Positions 55,697 through 64,000 of a DNA stretch of 64,000 nucleotides are shown piece by piece (position 1 is the stretch's first letter; each line of letters opens with the position of its first letter). Both the position numbers and the translations under genes were made by a program. This DNA is from Herminiimonas sp. CN (GTDB lineage: Bacteria > Pseudomonadota > Gammaproteobacteria > Burkholderiales > Burkholderiaceae_D). The stretch is taken from NCBI RefSeq assembly GCF_000622895.1, contig NZ_AVCC01000007.1:1-64000 (forward strand), read 5' to 3'. Below the pieces are notes generated by a model, which was not told the origin of the DNA, did no database searches, and worked only from the letters and a program-made list of their open reading frames with translations.

Positions 55697-56482
55697 TCAT
55701 GAGAAAGCATAGGCATCCATCGCGAGCGCCCCGTACTCGTAACTGGCATGGATGCGCTGCGCGTTCGCATCCGCGCCGGCTGCGCCCAGCGCAACGAACA
55801 GCGGCAACAGATGTTCTTCGGTCGGATGATTACGTACGGCAAACGGAGCTTGCCGCCGGTAGTCGAACAGCGCGTCACGCTGGTTGCCGTGCAAGCGGCT
55901 CATCATCCATGCATCAAATTCGCTGACCCAGCCGGGTACGCTTGCATCGATCGGCTTGCCCCAGAATTCATGCAGATTGTGCGTCAGCGAGCCGGATCCG
56001 ATGATGAGTGCGCCCTGATCGCGTAACGGCGCCAGCGCCTGCCCGATCCGGTAGTGGTCGGCGGGAGTCGCGCCGCGTACCAGCGAGATCTGCATGGTTG
56101 GAATAGCGGCGTCCGGATACATCAAACTGAGCGGCACCCAGGCACCGTGATCGAGTCCGCGCTCCGCACTGCGCTGCACCGGCAAGCCCGCCTGCTCCAG
56201 CAACCTGGTTGCCCGTGCCGCCACCTCGGGTGCTCCTTGTGCCGGATATTCGATCTCGCCCAGGGCGGCTGGAAAACCGCCGAAGTCATGGATGGTTGCA
56301 GGCTCGGCGGCAAAACTCGCTGCTGGAGCGCCCATCGCTTCCCAATGGGCCGAGACCGCCACAATGGCTGTCGGGCGGGGCAGCGTTTTGCCTAGTTCCA
56401 GCAAAAAACGGCGCGCCGGGCTATCCAGGATCGCCAGCATCGGCGAGCCGTGGGAGACGAATAAGGTCGGTAGCTTGATCAT
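55697..56482 (-). CDS. Class III extradiol ring-cleavage dioxygenase (LigB/DodA family)
   Basis: A 261-residue metal-dependent dioxygenase from ATG 56482 (SD GGAAC). Family landmarks are the metal His in LFVSHGSPMLAI, VSAHWEA, YPAQGAPEVAARATRLLEQAG and the C-terminal NHPTEEHLLPLFVALGAAG. Related enzymes include plant DOPA 4,5-dioxygenase and E. coli YgiD. The aromatic substrate is not identifiable. It is paired with a DoxX gene and a divergent LysR regulator, a common arrangement. Confidence 0.9.
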   Translation of the reverse strand: MIKLPTLFVSHGSPMLAILDSPARRFLLELGKTLPRPTAIVAVSAHWEAMGAPAASFAAEPATIHDFGGFPAALGEIEYPAQGAPEVAARATRLLEQAGLPVQRSAERGLDHGAWVPLSLMYPDAAIPTMQISLVRGATPADHYRIGQALAPLRDQGALIIGSGSLTHNLHEFWGKPIDASVPGWVSEFDAWMMSRLHGNQRDALFDYRRQAPFAVRNHPTEEHLLPLFVALGAAGADANAQRIHASYEYGALAMDAYAFS

Positions 56483-56504
56483 GATGTCGTTCCGCAAATA
56501 CTGC

Positions 56505-56915
56505 TCAAGCAACTTTCGGATTGGCGCGTGTTACTGCAAAGCGGCCGTCTCCCAGCAAGAACTGCACGAACAACATCGCAGCCCAGAATGCCGGATATTC
56601 CCAGCCGCCGCCCTTGTTGCCGAATTGCCAGCCGTTGGCGCCGTGCACGGTGACGATTGCGCCGAGCAGGACCGGAATCAGCGCCAAGGCGACGTAACGC
56701 GCATGGAACCCGGCGATCAGCGCAACGCCGCCGGCCAGTTCGACAAATGTGGTCAGGTAGGCGAGCCATCCGGGCAATCCCAGCGACTGAAAAAATTCTG
56801 CTGCGCCGGGCAGGGTAAATACCAGCCACTTGAGCAGGCTGTGCGCAATGAACAGGATGCCGAGGCTGACCCTGAGCAGCAGCGCAGCGTAGGGTGCGGT
56901 TTTTTGGTCGATCAT
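56505..56915 (-). CDS. DoxX-family membrane protein
   Basis: A 136-residue four-helix membrane protein. The ATG at 56915 follows AAAGGA; the frame is open 24 codons further but without an SD. Typical DoxX sequences are LRVSLGILFIAHSLLKWLVF, GLPGWLAYLTTFVELAGGVALIAGFHARYVALAL and NKGGGWEYPAFWAAMLFVQFLLGDG. Members often occur with oxidoreductases or quinone-linked pathways. It is 22 nt upstream of the dioxygenase gene and surely co-transcribed with it. Confidence 0.9.
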   Translation of the reverse strand: MIDQKTAPYAALLLRVSLGILFIAHSLLKWLVFTLPGAAEFFQSLGLPGWLAYLTTFVELAGGVALIAGFHARYVALALIPVLLGAIVTVHGANGWQFGNKGGGWEYPAFWAAMLFVQFLLGDGRFAVTRANPKVA

Positions 56916-57038
56916 GATGCTATCCTTTTCGAGAAAGTTATTCATTGGGGCGGAACTTGGCCTGTCGCAGCCAAGCTGCCGCCTCAAACTGTCCGGCTGG
57001 AAATTTTCCGGTCCGGATGCCCGGTTCTGCTACCAAAA

Positions 57039-57215
57039 CTATGGGCGCTGGAATGTCGGCAGGCCGTCTTTGCGCGCCTGCAGCAACTCCGCAATGACTT
57101 CGGCCCGTGTTTTTGTCGATGTGAACGCAACTTCAGGCGGATAGGCAACTTCAGCCATTGCTGAACCGGTTGCTGCAATCAAGGTAATGGTGGCGACGAA
57201 TTTTTTGGTGTTCAT
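57039..57215 (-). CDS. Short exported DUF4148-like protein
   Basis: A 58-residue product with a signal peptide (MNTKKFVATITLIAATGSAMA) and a mature part containing TSTKTRAEVIAELLQARKDGLP. This is the repeat sequence of DUF4148 proteins, which are abundant in Burkholderiales and usually 90-110 residues long. Here it stops after one unit, so it is short or truncated. It is first in the strand order before doxX and the dioxygenase, opposite the LysR gene. Function unknown. Confidence 0.65.
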   Translation of the reverse strand: MNTKKFVATITLIAATGSAMAEVAYPPEVAFTSTKTRAEVIAELLQARKDGLPTFQRP

Positions 57216-57310
57216 TTTTAAATCTCACAAAGTTCAAGTTGAGGAAAGGAATCCGTGCTCAGGTCGCTGCAGTTCCCGCCGTTGATTGAACTATAGTCGT
57301 CTTCATTTGA

Positions 57311-57362
57311 TTGATAAATTAGCTAATATGAAATATATTATTTCTTATTTGTTGATAAAATA
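57311..57362. promoter_or_regulatory. AT-rich divergent control region of the LysR gene
   Basis: It contains the perfect palindrome ATTAGCTAAT (57318-57327) and two direct copies of TTGATAAA (57311 and 57352). It lies between the DUF4148-like/DoxX genes and lysR, the usual place for a LysR-type operator. Confidence 0.45.
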
Positions 57363-57365
57363 CCG

Positions 57366-58259
57366 ATGGACACACTGATCAGCATGCGAGTTTTTGCGAA
57401 TGTCGTTGAGGCCGGCAGTTTTTCCGGGGCGGCGGATCGGCTCGATATGTCCAGGGCGATGGCCTCCAAATATGTGATTAATTTGGAAGACCACCTCGGT
57501 ACGCGGCTGCTGAACCGGACCACCCGGCGCTTGAGCCTGACCGAATCCGGAACCGCGTATTACGAGCGCTGCGTGCAGATTATTTCCGATGTGCAGGAGG
57601 CCGAGCAGGCGGCGGGTCAACTCACCAGCACGCCGCGCGGAACCATCAAGATCACCATGCCGGTTGCCTACGGATTGCACCGGCTGGGCCCGGTGATTGC
57701 CGACTATGTGCACCGGTATCCGGAAGTGAAACTGGACATTTCCCTCAATGACCGCCGGCTTGATCTGGTTGAGGAAGGGTTTGATCTGGCGATTAGGATC
57801 GGGACTTTGCCCGAATCGGGATTAATCGCCCGCAAACTTGCAGTTGACCGGATGGTCGCCTGTGCCTCGCCTGCGTATTTGGTTCAGCATGGCATCCCCA
57901 AAGTGCCGGCCGATCTGGCCCGGCATTCCTGCCTGGGTTACGCGTATACCAGCAGCGGCGACGAGTGGCACCTCAGGAGCGATGCGATGGATGCGCCGAT
58001 TCGGATTGCCGGGTCGATCAAGGCCAACAATGGCGACATGCTGCGGCTGGCGGCGTGCAACGGTGCGGGGATAGTTTTTCAGCCGCTGTTCATCGTCCAG
58101 GACGATTTGCAGGCGGGCCGTCTGGTGCCGATACTCGGCGAGTACACGTCGATTGATCTCGGCATTTATGCGATTTATCCAAGCCGCAAGCATCTGTCGG
58201 CAAAAGTGCGCACCTTTGTGGACTTCCTGGTAGCGCGGCTCGGCGCCGCGCCGGACTGA
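57366..58259 (+). CDS. LysR-type transcriptional regulator
   Basis: A 297-residue regulator. The N-terminal winged helix-turn-helix is MDTLISMRVFANVVEAGSFSGAADRLDMSRAMASKYVINLEDHLGTRLLNRTTRRLSLTESG, matching the CrgA/AaeR-like LysR subgroup. The effector domain begins near GTIKITMPVAYGLHRLGPVI. It is divergent from the DUF4148-DoxX-dioxygenase genes, which it probably controls. The inducer is unknown. Confidence 0.92.
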   Translation: MDTLISMRVFANVVEAGSFSGAADRLDMSRAMASKYVINLEDHLGTRLLNRTTRRLSLTESGTAYYERCVQIISDVQEAEQAAGQLTSTPRGTIKITMPVAYGLHRLGPVIADYVHRYPEVKLDISLNDRRLDLVEEGFDLAIRIGTLPESGLIARKLAVDRMVACASPAYLVQHGIPKVPADLARHSCLGYAYTSSGDEWHLRSDAMDAPIRIAGSIKANNGDMLRLAACNGAGIVFQPLFIVQDDLQAGRLVPILGEYTSIDLGIYAIYPSRKHLSAKVRTFVDFLVARLGAAPD

Positions 58260-58271
58260 CCGTGAAGCCTG

Positions 58272-59066
58272 CTAGACCGCTACTGCGGCCTTGATGTGGG
58301 GGTGCGACTGGTAGCCGGCAATCTCGAAATCATCGAATTGGTAATCGAAGATCGAATCCGGCCGGCGCTTGATCTGCAGTTGCGGCAGCGCAAACGGAGT
58401 GCGCGACAGCTGTTCGCGTACCTGCTCCAGATGGTTCGAGTACAGGTGGCAATCGCCGCCGCTCCAGATGAAGTCGCCCGCTTCCAGCCTGGCCTGCTGC
58501 GCCATCATGTGCGTCAGCAGCGCGTAGGAGGCGATGTTGAACGGCACCCCCAGGAAGATGTCGGCGCTGCGCTGATACAGCTGGCACGACAGCTTGCCGT
58601 CAGCCACGTAGAACTGGAACAGGCAATGGCAGGGCGGCAGCTTCATCTGCGGGATGTCAGCCACGTTCCAGGCCGAGACGATCATCCGGCGCGAATCCGG
58701 ATTGTGGCGGATCTGCTCCATCACCTGCGCGATCTGGTCGATGTGGGCGCCGTCCGGCGCCGGCCAGTTGCGCCACTGGTAGCCGTAGATCGGTCCCAGG
58801 TTGCCTTCTGCATCGGCCCAATCGTCCCAGATCGAGACGCCGTTGTCTTTCAGGTAAGCGATATTGGTGGAGCCGGCCAGAAACCAGATCAGTTCGTGGA
58901 TGATCGATTTCAGGTGCGCCTTCTTGGTCGTGATCAGCGGAAAGCCTTGCTGCAGGTCAAAGCGCATCTGGTAGCCGAATACCGAGCGGGTGCCGGTGCC
59001 GGTGCGGTCGGTTTTGACGCTGCCATGTTCATAGACATGGCGCATGAAGTCGAGGTATTGGCGCAT
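58272..59066 (-). CDS. thyA: Thymidylate synthase
   Basis: Methylates dUMP to dTMP using methylene-tetrahydrofolate. The ATG at 59066 gives 264 residues, identical in length to E. coli ThyA; 27 codons upstream are open but not conserved. The catalytic Cys146 lies in [15 protein letters not shown], the phosphate-binding Arg in [12 protein letters not shown], and the dUMP-binding segment is [20 protein letters not shown]. It converges with the LysR gene 12 nt away. Confidence 0.97.
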   Translation of the reverse strand: MRQYLDFMRHVYEHGSVKTDRTGTGTRSVFGYQMRFDLQQGFPLITTKKAHLKSIIHELIWFLAGSTNIAYLKDNGVSIWDDWADAEGNLGPIYGYQWRNWPAPDGAHIDQIAQVMEQIRHNPDSRRMIVSAWNVADIPQMKLPPCHCLFQFYVADGKLSCQLYQRSADIFLGVPFNIASYALLTHMMAQQARLEAGDFIWSGGDCHLYSNHLEQVREQLSRTPFALPQLQIKRRPDSIFDYQFDDFEIAGYQSHPHIKAAVAV

Positions 59067-59164
59067 GGGAGTGGCGAGTAAATGAGTGGCGCGATTATAT
59101 ATCGGTACTTCCGGTCTGTCGGTCAGGCCGATGCGCAGGGTTTTCAATTAATTCTTTAAATCTT

Positions 59165-59226
59165 GGAGTATTTTTTTTACTGCATATAAATAAAGACGGT
59201 AAATGCCATTTTTATGGCAATACTCC
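59165..59226 (-). repeat. Dispersed intergenic repeat, copy G (right part degenerate)
   Basis: Minus strand: GGAGTATT (59219-59226), CCATAAAAA and ATGGCA as in copy E, a degraded TTTACCGTC at offset 29 and AAAAATAC 22 nt later. The GTATAT block is not recognisable. Both ends read as GGAGTA facing inward (59165 and 59226). It lies in the thyA-kdp divergent gap. Confidence 0.65.
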
Positions 59227-59320
59227 ATAGGTAAGATGAAATCTGCCGGACGTGCTCCCGGTGATTTTCAGGTGCAGGCGTGATTTTTCAAAAATGCATG
59301 GCGGCGCGTTGATTCATGCG

Positions 59321-59361
59321 ATTTTTACGCTTTCTTTACGCCGGCGCAATCGATCTATACA
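59321..59361 (+). promoter_or_regulatory. Candidate kdp promoter with KdpE-like box
   Basis: TTTACGC occurs twice (59324-59330 and 59335-59341) in the T-rich string ATTTTTACGCTTTCTTTACG, which resembles the E. coli KdpE operator as I remember it. TATACA (59356-59361) downstream is a plausible -10. Spacing is compatible with activator-dependent transcription toward kdpF. Confidence 0.55.
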
Positions 59362-59423
59362 AAATTTTTAGACCATTCCAGCTACTCTGAACATTATCAA
59401 AACAAACCTGAATGAGGGTGATG

Positions 59424-59525
59424 ATGGACATCCTGGATGTTGTATATGTCGGCGCAATTGTGGCGTTGATTGCCGTCAGCTGCGCATTTGCCGCAGGCTG
59501 CGACAGGCTGGGGGAGCGGCCATGA
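59424..59525 (+). CDS. Small membrane protein preceding kdpF
   Basis: A 33-residue protein, [18 protein letters not shown] followed by [15 protein letters not shown], with one membrane helix. ATG 59421 would add one Met; GAGG lies upstream. The TGA stop overlaps the kdpF ATG (ATGA), so it is part of the kdp operon. I recall similar short ORFs before kdpF in other betaproteobacterial kdp operons, which suggests a real Kdp accessory peptide. Its role is not known. Confidence 0.7.
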   Translation: MDILDVVYVGAIVALIAVSCAFAAGCDRLGERP

Positions 59526-59611
59526 ACACGTTTTATATCGTCGGCGCGGTGGTGGCGGCCGGCCTGCTGGTGTATCTGGTGGTCGCGTTGCTGAAAGCGG
59601 AGGATCTGTGA
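59522..59611 (+). CDS. kdpF: Potassium-transporting ATPase subunit KdpF
   Basis: A 29-residue single-helix peptide ([20 protein letters not shown]...LLKAEDL) that stabilises the KdpFABC complex in E. coli. The stop codon TGA shares its A with the kdpA ATG (TGATG), giving strict coupling. Confidence 0.93.
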   Translation: MNTFYIVGAVVAAGLLVYLVVALLKAEDL

Positions 59612-61416
59612 TGACAACCCAATCGTTGCTGTTGCTCGTCGCCTTTCTGGTCGTGCTGCTGGCGCTGTCCTATCCGTTGGGCCTGTATCTGACCAGGGTC
59701 GGCGAGGATAAGCCTATTCGCGGCCTCGGCTGGCTGGCAAAAATCGAACACCTGCTGTACCGCAGCGCCGGCGTCGCACCAGGGTCTGGCATGGGCTGGA
59801 AAAGCTATGCGATCGCGCTGCTGGTGTTCAATGGCGTCGGCGCGCTGTTCGTGTATGCGGTGCAGCGCCTGCAACTGTGGCTGCCGGGCAATCCGCAAGG
59901 ATTCGCCAATGTCAGCTCCGACTCCGCCTTCAATACGGCAGTCAGCTTCGTCAGCAATACCAACTGGCAGGGTTACGGCGGCGAATCGACGATGAGCTAC
60001 CTGAGCCAGATGCTGGCGCTGACCGGGCAAAACTTCTTCTCGGCGGCGACCGGCATGGCTGTCGCGTATGCATTGATCCGTGGCTTTTCCTCGCGCTCAT
60101 CCAAGTCGATCGGCAATTTCTGGATCGACATCACGCGCAGCACGCTGTATGTGTTGCTGCCGCTGGCAGTACTGTTCGCGGTGTTCCTGATGGGGCAGGG
60201 CGTGATCCAGAATTTCTCCGCTTACAAGGAGGTGACGCTGATCGATCCGGTCAGCTATACGCAACCGAAAGCCGGGCCTGACGGCCAGCCCTTGAAAGAT
60301 GCGGCCGGCATGCCGGTGCTGGAAACCCTGACCGCCCGGACCCAGACGCTGGCGATGGGCCCGGTCGCCTCGCAGGAAGCGATCAAGATGCTCGGCACCA
60401 ACGGCGGCGGCTTTTTCAATGCCAACTCGGCCCATCCTTATGAGAATCCGACCCCGCTTTCCAACTTTGTCCAGATGCTGTCGATTTTCCTGATCCCGGC
60501 CGGGCTGTGCTTCGCGTTCGGCCGCATGGTGGGCGACATCCGGCAAGGCTGGGCGGTGCTGGGCGCGATGACGGCGATTTTCGTGGTGACCACGGTGGTG
60601 GTGCTGATCGCCGAGCAGCACGCGCATCCGGCCTTGCAGGCGCTCGGCATCGATCAGGCCGCCAGCGCGCTGCAATCGGGCGGCAATATGGAAGGCAAGG
60701 AAACCCGTTTCGGCATTAGCGCGTCGGCCCTGTTTGCCGCGATCACCACCGCCGCCTCGTGCGGTGCAGTCAATGCTATGCATGACTCCTTCATGCCGCT
60801 GGGCGGCCTGGTGCCTTTAGTGTTGATGCAGTTCGGCGAAGTGGTTTTCGGCGGGGTCGGTTCCGGTCTGTACGGGATGCTGATCTTCGCGATTCTGGCA
60901 GTCTTCATCGCCGGCCTGATGATAGGACGCACGCCGGAATACCTGGGCAAGAAGATCCAGTCCTTCGATATCAAGATGGCGTCGATCGCGATCCTGGTGA
61001 CGCCGACACTGGTGCTGGCCGGGACCGCGATCGCGCTGATGGCCGATCCGGGCAAGGCCGGCATCCTCAACCCCGGAGCGCACGGTTTTTCGGAAATCCT
61101 GTACGCGTTCAGTTCGGCCGCCAATAACAACGGCAGCGCGTTTGCCGGACTGTCGGCCAACACGCCGTTCTACAACGTCATGCTGGCGATTGCGATGTGG
61201 TTCGGCCGCTTTGCGATGATCGTGCCGATCCTGGCGGTAGCCGGTTCCTTGGCGGCGAAAAAACGGCTGGAAGTAAATGCCGGCACCATGCCCACGCACG
61301 GCCCACTGTTCGTCGCGCTGCTGGTCGGGGTGGTGGTGCTGGTCGGCGTGCTCAATTACGTGCCGGCGCTGGCGCTGGGTCCGATCGTCGAACATCTCCA
61401 ACTGTATCCACATTAA
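59611..61416 (+). CDS. kdpA: Potassium-transporting ATPase, potassium-binding subunit KdpA
   Basis: Channel-like potassium-binding subunit of the high-affinity Kdp pump. It has 601 residues from ATG 59611. About ten hydrophobic segments are seen, with the four filter regions represented by [46 protein letters not shown] and [14 protein letters not shown]. It has all elements of E. coli KdpA with a somewhat longer chain. Expression is expected under potassium limitation through KdpDE, which would lie beyond the window. Confidence 0.97.
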   Translation: MTTQSLLLLVAFLVVLLALSYPLGLYLTRVGEDKPIRGLGWLAKIEHLLYRSAGVAPGSGMGWKSYAIALLVFNGVGALFVYAVQRLQLWLPGNPQGFANVSSDSAFNTAVSFVSNTNWQGYGGESTMSYLSQMLALTGQNFFSAATGMAVAYALIRGFSSRSSKSIGNFWIDITRSTLYVLLPLAVLFAVFLMGQGVIQNFSAYKEVTLIDPVSYTQPKAGPDGQPLKDAAGMPVLETLTARTQTLAMGPVASQEAIKMLGTNGGGFFNANSAHPYENPTPLSNFVQMLSIFLIPAGLCFAFGRMVGDIRQGWAVLGAMTAIFVVTTVVVLIAEQHAHPALQALGIDQAASALQSGGNMEGKETRFGISASALFAAITTAASCGAVNAMHDSFMPLGGLVPLVLMQFGEVVFGGVGSGLYGMLIFAILAVFIAGLMIGRTPEYLGKKIQSFDIKMASIAILVTPTLVLAGTAIALMADPGKAGILNPGAHGFSEILYAFSSAANNNGSAFAGLSANTPFYNVMLAIAMWFGRFAMIVPILAVAGSLAAKKRLEVNAGTMPTHGPLFVALLVGVVVLVGVLNYVPALALGPIVEHLQLYPH

Positions 61417-61428
61417 GAGGCGGCCAAT

Positions 61429-63525
61429 ATGCAAATGTCAGAACCCAAGGCAGCCGGCATGTCACGCAAACGTCTGACGCTGTTCGATGCCGCACTGATC
61501 GCCCCGGCCATCATCGATGCATTCAAGAAACTGGATCCGCGCACCCAATGGCGCAATCCGGTGATGTTCGTGGTGTATGTCGGCAGCATTATCACTACCC
61601 TGCTGTTCATTCAAGCGCTGCGGGGTACGGGCGAAGCCAGCCCGGGCTTCATTCTCGCCATTTCCGCATGGCTGTGGGTCACCGTGCTGTTTGCCAACTT
61701 CGCCGAGTCGCTGGCCGAAGGCCGCAGCAAGGCGCAGGCGGCCTCGCTGCGCGGCCTGAAGCAGGTTGTGATCGGCAAGAAGCTGCAGCAGCCGCACCAC
61801 GGCAGCAGCTGGCTGCCGGCCAATGCCAGCGACCTGCGCAAGGGTGATGTGATTCTGGTTGAAGCCCATGACGTGATCCCGATCGATGGCGAGGTCATAG
61901 AAGGCGTGGCCTCGGTCGATGAAAGCGCGATCACCGGAGAATCGGCACCGGTGATCCGCGAATCGGGCGGCGATTTTTCCGCCGTCACCGGCGGCACCCG
62001 GATCGTGTCCGATTGGCTGGTGGTACGGGTCTCGGTCAATCCGGGCGAAGCCTTTATCGACCGCATGATCGCGATGGTCGAAGGCGCAAAACGGCAGAAG
62101 ACGCCGAATGAAATCGCGCTGACGATCCTGCTGGTGGCGCTCACCATCATCTTCCTGCTGGTGACGGTGACGCTGCTGCCGTTTTCGCTGTTCTCTGTGG
62201 AAGCGGCCAAGTCGGGCGCGCCGATCACGATGACGGTGCTGATCGCGCTGCTGGTGTGCCTGATTCCGACCACCATCGGCGGCCTGTTGTCGGCCATCGG
62301 CGTGGCCGGCATGAGCCGCATGATGCAGGCCAATGTGATCGCCACGTCCGGCCGCGCAGTCGAAGCCGCCGGCGACGTCGATGTGCTGTTGCTGGACAAG
62401 ACCGGCACCATTACGCTCGGTAACCGGCAGGCATCCGCCTTCATGCCGGCGCCCGGCGTGACCGAACAGCAATTGGCCGATGTCGCGCAACTGGCTTCGC
62501 TGGCCGATGAAACACCGGAGGGACGCAGTATCGCGATCTTGGCGAAGCAGCGCTTCAACATCCGTGAACGCGCGATGGAAGCGCTGCATCCGGCGTTCGT
62601 GCCGTTCTCGGCGCAGACCCGCATGAGCGGCGTCGATATCGGCGCGCGTGCGATCCGCAAAGGGGCAGCCGATTCGATGAAGAGCTATGTTGAAGCTCTG
62701 GGTTTCCCTTATCCTGCCGAAGTCGGCAAAGTGGTGGACGATATTGCGCGCCGTGGCAGCACGCCGCTGGTGGTGGTCGATGGCGGCCGCGTGATGGGCG
62801 CGGTCGAACTCAAGGATATTGTCAAGGGCGGCATCAGGGAGCGTTTTGCCGAATTGCGCCGGATGGGGATCAAGACAGTGATGATCACCGGCGACAACAA
62901 GCTGACTGCGGCGGCGATTGCGGCCGAAGCGGGGGTTGATGATTTCCTGGCCGAAGCTACGCCGGAGGACAAGCTGAAACTGATCCGCAGCTACCAGTCC
63001 GAAGGCAGACTGGTGGCGATGACCGGCGACGGCACCAACGATGCGCCGGCGCTGGCGCAGGCCGATGTCGCGGTGGCGATGAACAGCGGTACGCAGGCGG
63101 CCAAGGAAGCCGGCAATATGGTCGACCTGGATTCGAATCCGACCAAGTTGCTGGAGATCGTCGAGATCGGCAAGCAGATGCTGATGACGCGCGGTTCGTT
63201 GACCACGTTCTCGATCGCCAACGACATCGCCAAGTATTTCGCGATCATTCCGGCCGCTTTCGTGACCACCTATCCGCAATTGAAGGCGCTCGATATCATG
63301 CATCTGGCCAGCCCGTCGTCGGCCATCATGTCGGCGGTGATTTTCAATGCGCTGGTGATCGTGGTCCTGATCCCGCTGGCATTGAAGGGCGTGCGTTACC
63401 GTGCGATCGGCGCCGCTTCGCTGTTGCGCCGCAATCTGCTGATCTATGGCCTGGGTGGCATTCTGGTGCCGTTTGCAGGGATCAAGCTGATCGATGTCGT
63501 ACTGACTGTTTTACATCTCGTTTAG
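61429..63525 (+). CDS. kdpB: Potassium-transporting P-type ATPase KdpB
   Basis: Catalytic P-type ATPase subunit of 698 residues. The actuator-domain signature is ITGESAPV, the phosphorylated Asp323 is in [13 protein letters not shown], the nucleotide-domain segments are [12 protein letters not shown] and [11 protein letters not shown], and the hinge is [24 protein letters not shown]. It starts at ATG 61429 after GAGG. There are about seven membrane segments. kdpC follows 9 nt later. Confidence 0.98.
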   Translation: MQMSEPKAAGMSRKRLTLFDAALIAPAIIDAFKKLDPRTQWRNPVMFVVYVGSIITTLLFIQALRGTGEASPGFILAISAWLWVTVLFANFAESLAEGRSKAQAASLRGLKQVVIGKKLQQPHHGSSWLPANASDLRKGDVILVEAHDVIPIDGEVIEGVASVDESAITGESAPVIRESGGDFSAVTGGTRIVSDWLVVRVSVNPGEAFIDRMIAMVEGAKRQKTPNEIALTILLVALTIIFLLVTVTLLPFSLFSVEAAKSGAPITMTVLIALLVCLIPTTIGGLLSAIGVAGMSRMMQANVIATSGRAVEAAGDVDVLLLDKTGTITLGNRQASAFMPAPGVTEQQLADVAQLASLADETPEGRSIAILAKQRFNIRERAMEALHPAFVPFSAQTRMSGVDIGARAIRKGAADSMKSYVEALGFPYPAEVGKVVDDIARRGSTPLVVVDGGRVMGAVELKDIVKGGIRERFAELRRMGIKTVMITGDNKLTAAAIAAEAGVDDFLAEATPEDKLKLIRSYQSEGRLVAMTGDGTNDAPALAQADVAVAMNSGTQAAKEAGNMVDLDSNPTKLLEIVEIGKQMLMTRGSLTTFSIANDIAKYFAIIPAAFVTTYPQLKALDIMHLASPSSAIMSAVIFNALVIVVLIPLALKGVRYRAIGAASLLRRNLLIYGLGGILVPFAGIKLIDVVLTVLHLV

Positions 63526-63534
63526 GAAACCGAC

Positions 63535-64000
63535 ATGAAATCCATTTTTCGACCTGCATTGGTGCTGTTTGCCGCGCTGACACTGATGTGCGGTGTGTTG
63601 TATCCATTCGCGATCAGCGGCATCGGGCAAGCGGCTTTTGCCGCTCAGGCCGGCGGCAGTCTGGTGCTGCGCGATGGCCAGCCGGTCGGCTCTGCGCTGA
63701 TCGGCCAGGCGTTTTCCTCTGCCCGCTATTTCTGGGGACGGCCATCGGCCACCGGCCCGATGCCGAACAACGCAACATCATCCGGCGGCTCCAATCTCGG
63801 CCCGGCCAATCCGGCCCAGATCGATGCGGTGAAAGGGCGGATCGAGGCATTGAAAGCCGCCGATCCGGCCAACGCGGCGCCGATTCCGGTCGATCTGGTG
63901 ACCGCTTCCGGCAGCGGACTGGACCCGGAAATCAGTCTGGCTGGCGCCTATTACCAGGCCGCGCGCATTGCGCGTGAACGCAAGTTGACTGTCGAGCAAG
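63535..64000 (+). CDS. kdpC: Potassium-transporting ATPase subunit KdpC (3' end outside window)
   Basis: Single-span periplasmic-facing subunit of the Kdp pump, visible for its first 155 residues. The N-terminal helix is [29 protein letters not shown]. The conserved segments are [65 protein letters not shown] and the start of the final RKLTVEQ motif. About 30 residues are missing at the right edge. Confidence 0.96.
   Translation, partial: MKSIFRPALVLFAALTLMCGVLYPFAISGIGQAAFAAQAGGSLVLRDGQPVGSALIGQAFSSARYFWGRPSATGPMPNNATSSGGSNLGPANPAQIDAVKGRIEALKAADPANAAPIPVDLVTASGSGLDPEISLAGAYYQAARIARERKLTVEQ

Noticed and set aside
59165-59226. Inward-facing GGAGTA ends of copies D and G read as an insertion sequence
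   Set aside because: The elements are under 90 bp, encode nothing, and no transposase gene or clear target-site duplication is visible in the window.

Overview
This 64 kb window is chromosomal DNA from a betaproteobacterium of the order Burkholderiales. The gene content and order suggest the Oxalobacteraceae (Herminiimonas/Collimonas/Janthinobacterium type). The evidence is the run carA-carB-greA-yhbY-rlmE-ftsH-folP-glmM, the ECF sigma/DUF3619/DUF3106/RDD block beside ilvB-ilvH-ilvC-psd-pssA-leuA, the pcm-rhodanese-tolC cluster, and dcd beside a large Orn/Lys/Arg decarboxylase. The family assignment is an inference from remembered synteny, not a database match. There is no prophage, CRISPR array, rRNA operon or transposase gene.

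Layout. 1-9.5 kb: sulfur metabolism, with the sulfate ABC importer cysTWA and the separate sulfate-binding protein sbp on the minus strand. Between them are a reverse transsulfuration pair (cystathionine beta-synthase and a gamma-lyase/synthase), an RBBP9-like hydrolase, a catalytically degenerate EAL-domain protein, a small CDGSH-like protein and an isolated AT-richer HEPN-like gene. 9.5-17 kb: envelope export, with tolC, rhodanese, pcm and a TetR-controlled RND efflux pump, all on the minus strand. 17-24.5 kb: mixed housekeeping genes (uppP, recQ, trmB, tRNA-Gly, patatin lipoprotein, NlpC/P60, GlcG-like). 24.5-35.3 kb: pyrimidine/arginine (carAB), transcription and ribosome factors, FtsH, folate and peptidoglycan precursor genes. 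35.3-38.6 kb: lipase and an ECF sigma operon with a frameshifted DUF3106 gene. 39-46.6 kb: branched-chain amino acids and phospholipid head groups. 46.6-51.8 kb: rpsO, pnp, dcd and a DUF1275 membrane protein. 51.8-59.1 kb: decarboxylase, folA, esterase, a LysR-DoxX-dioxygenase cluster and thyA. 59.2-64 kb: the Kdp potassium ATPase operon, cut off inside kdpC.

The most unusual feature is not a gene. Eight intergenic copies of a degenerate element of about 80 bp are scattered at roughly 3.9, 9.5, 20.8, 29.8, 36.4, 46.7, 50.9 and 59.2 kb, in both orientations. Three short blocks are shared by the copies (GGAGTATG, then GCAT 28-29 nt later, then an AAWAATAC-like block about 20-22 nt further), and most copies add a fourth, GTATAT, about 16 nt further on. 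One copy has been absorbed into the 3' end of a lipoprotein gene, another carries the stop codon of an RDD-family gene, and a third contains a perfect 16-bp hairpin between recQ and trmB.

Other points for a second look are a motif shared at matching distances upstream of cysT and sbp, a perfect 14-bp inverted repeat upstream of sbp, structured leaders before psd, greA and rpsO, a conserved-looking mini-gene before kdpF, and a direct repeat resembling a KdpE box.
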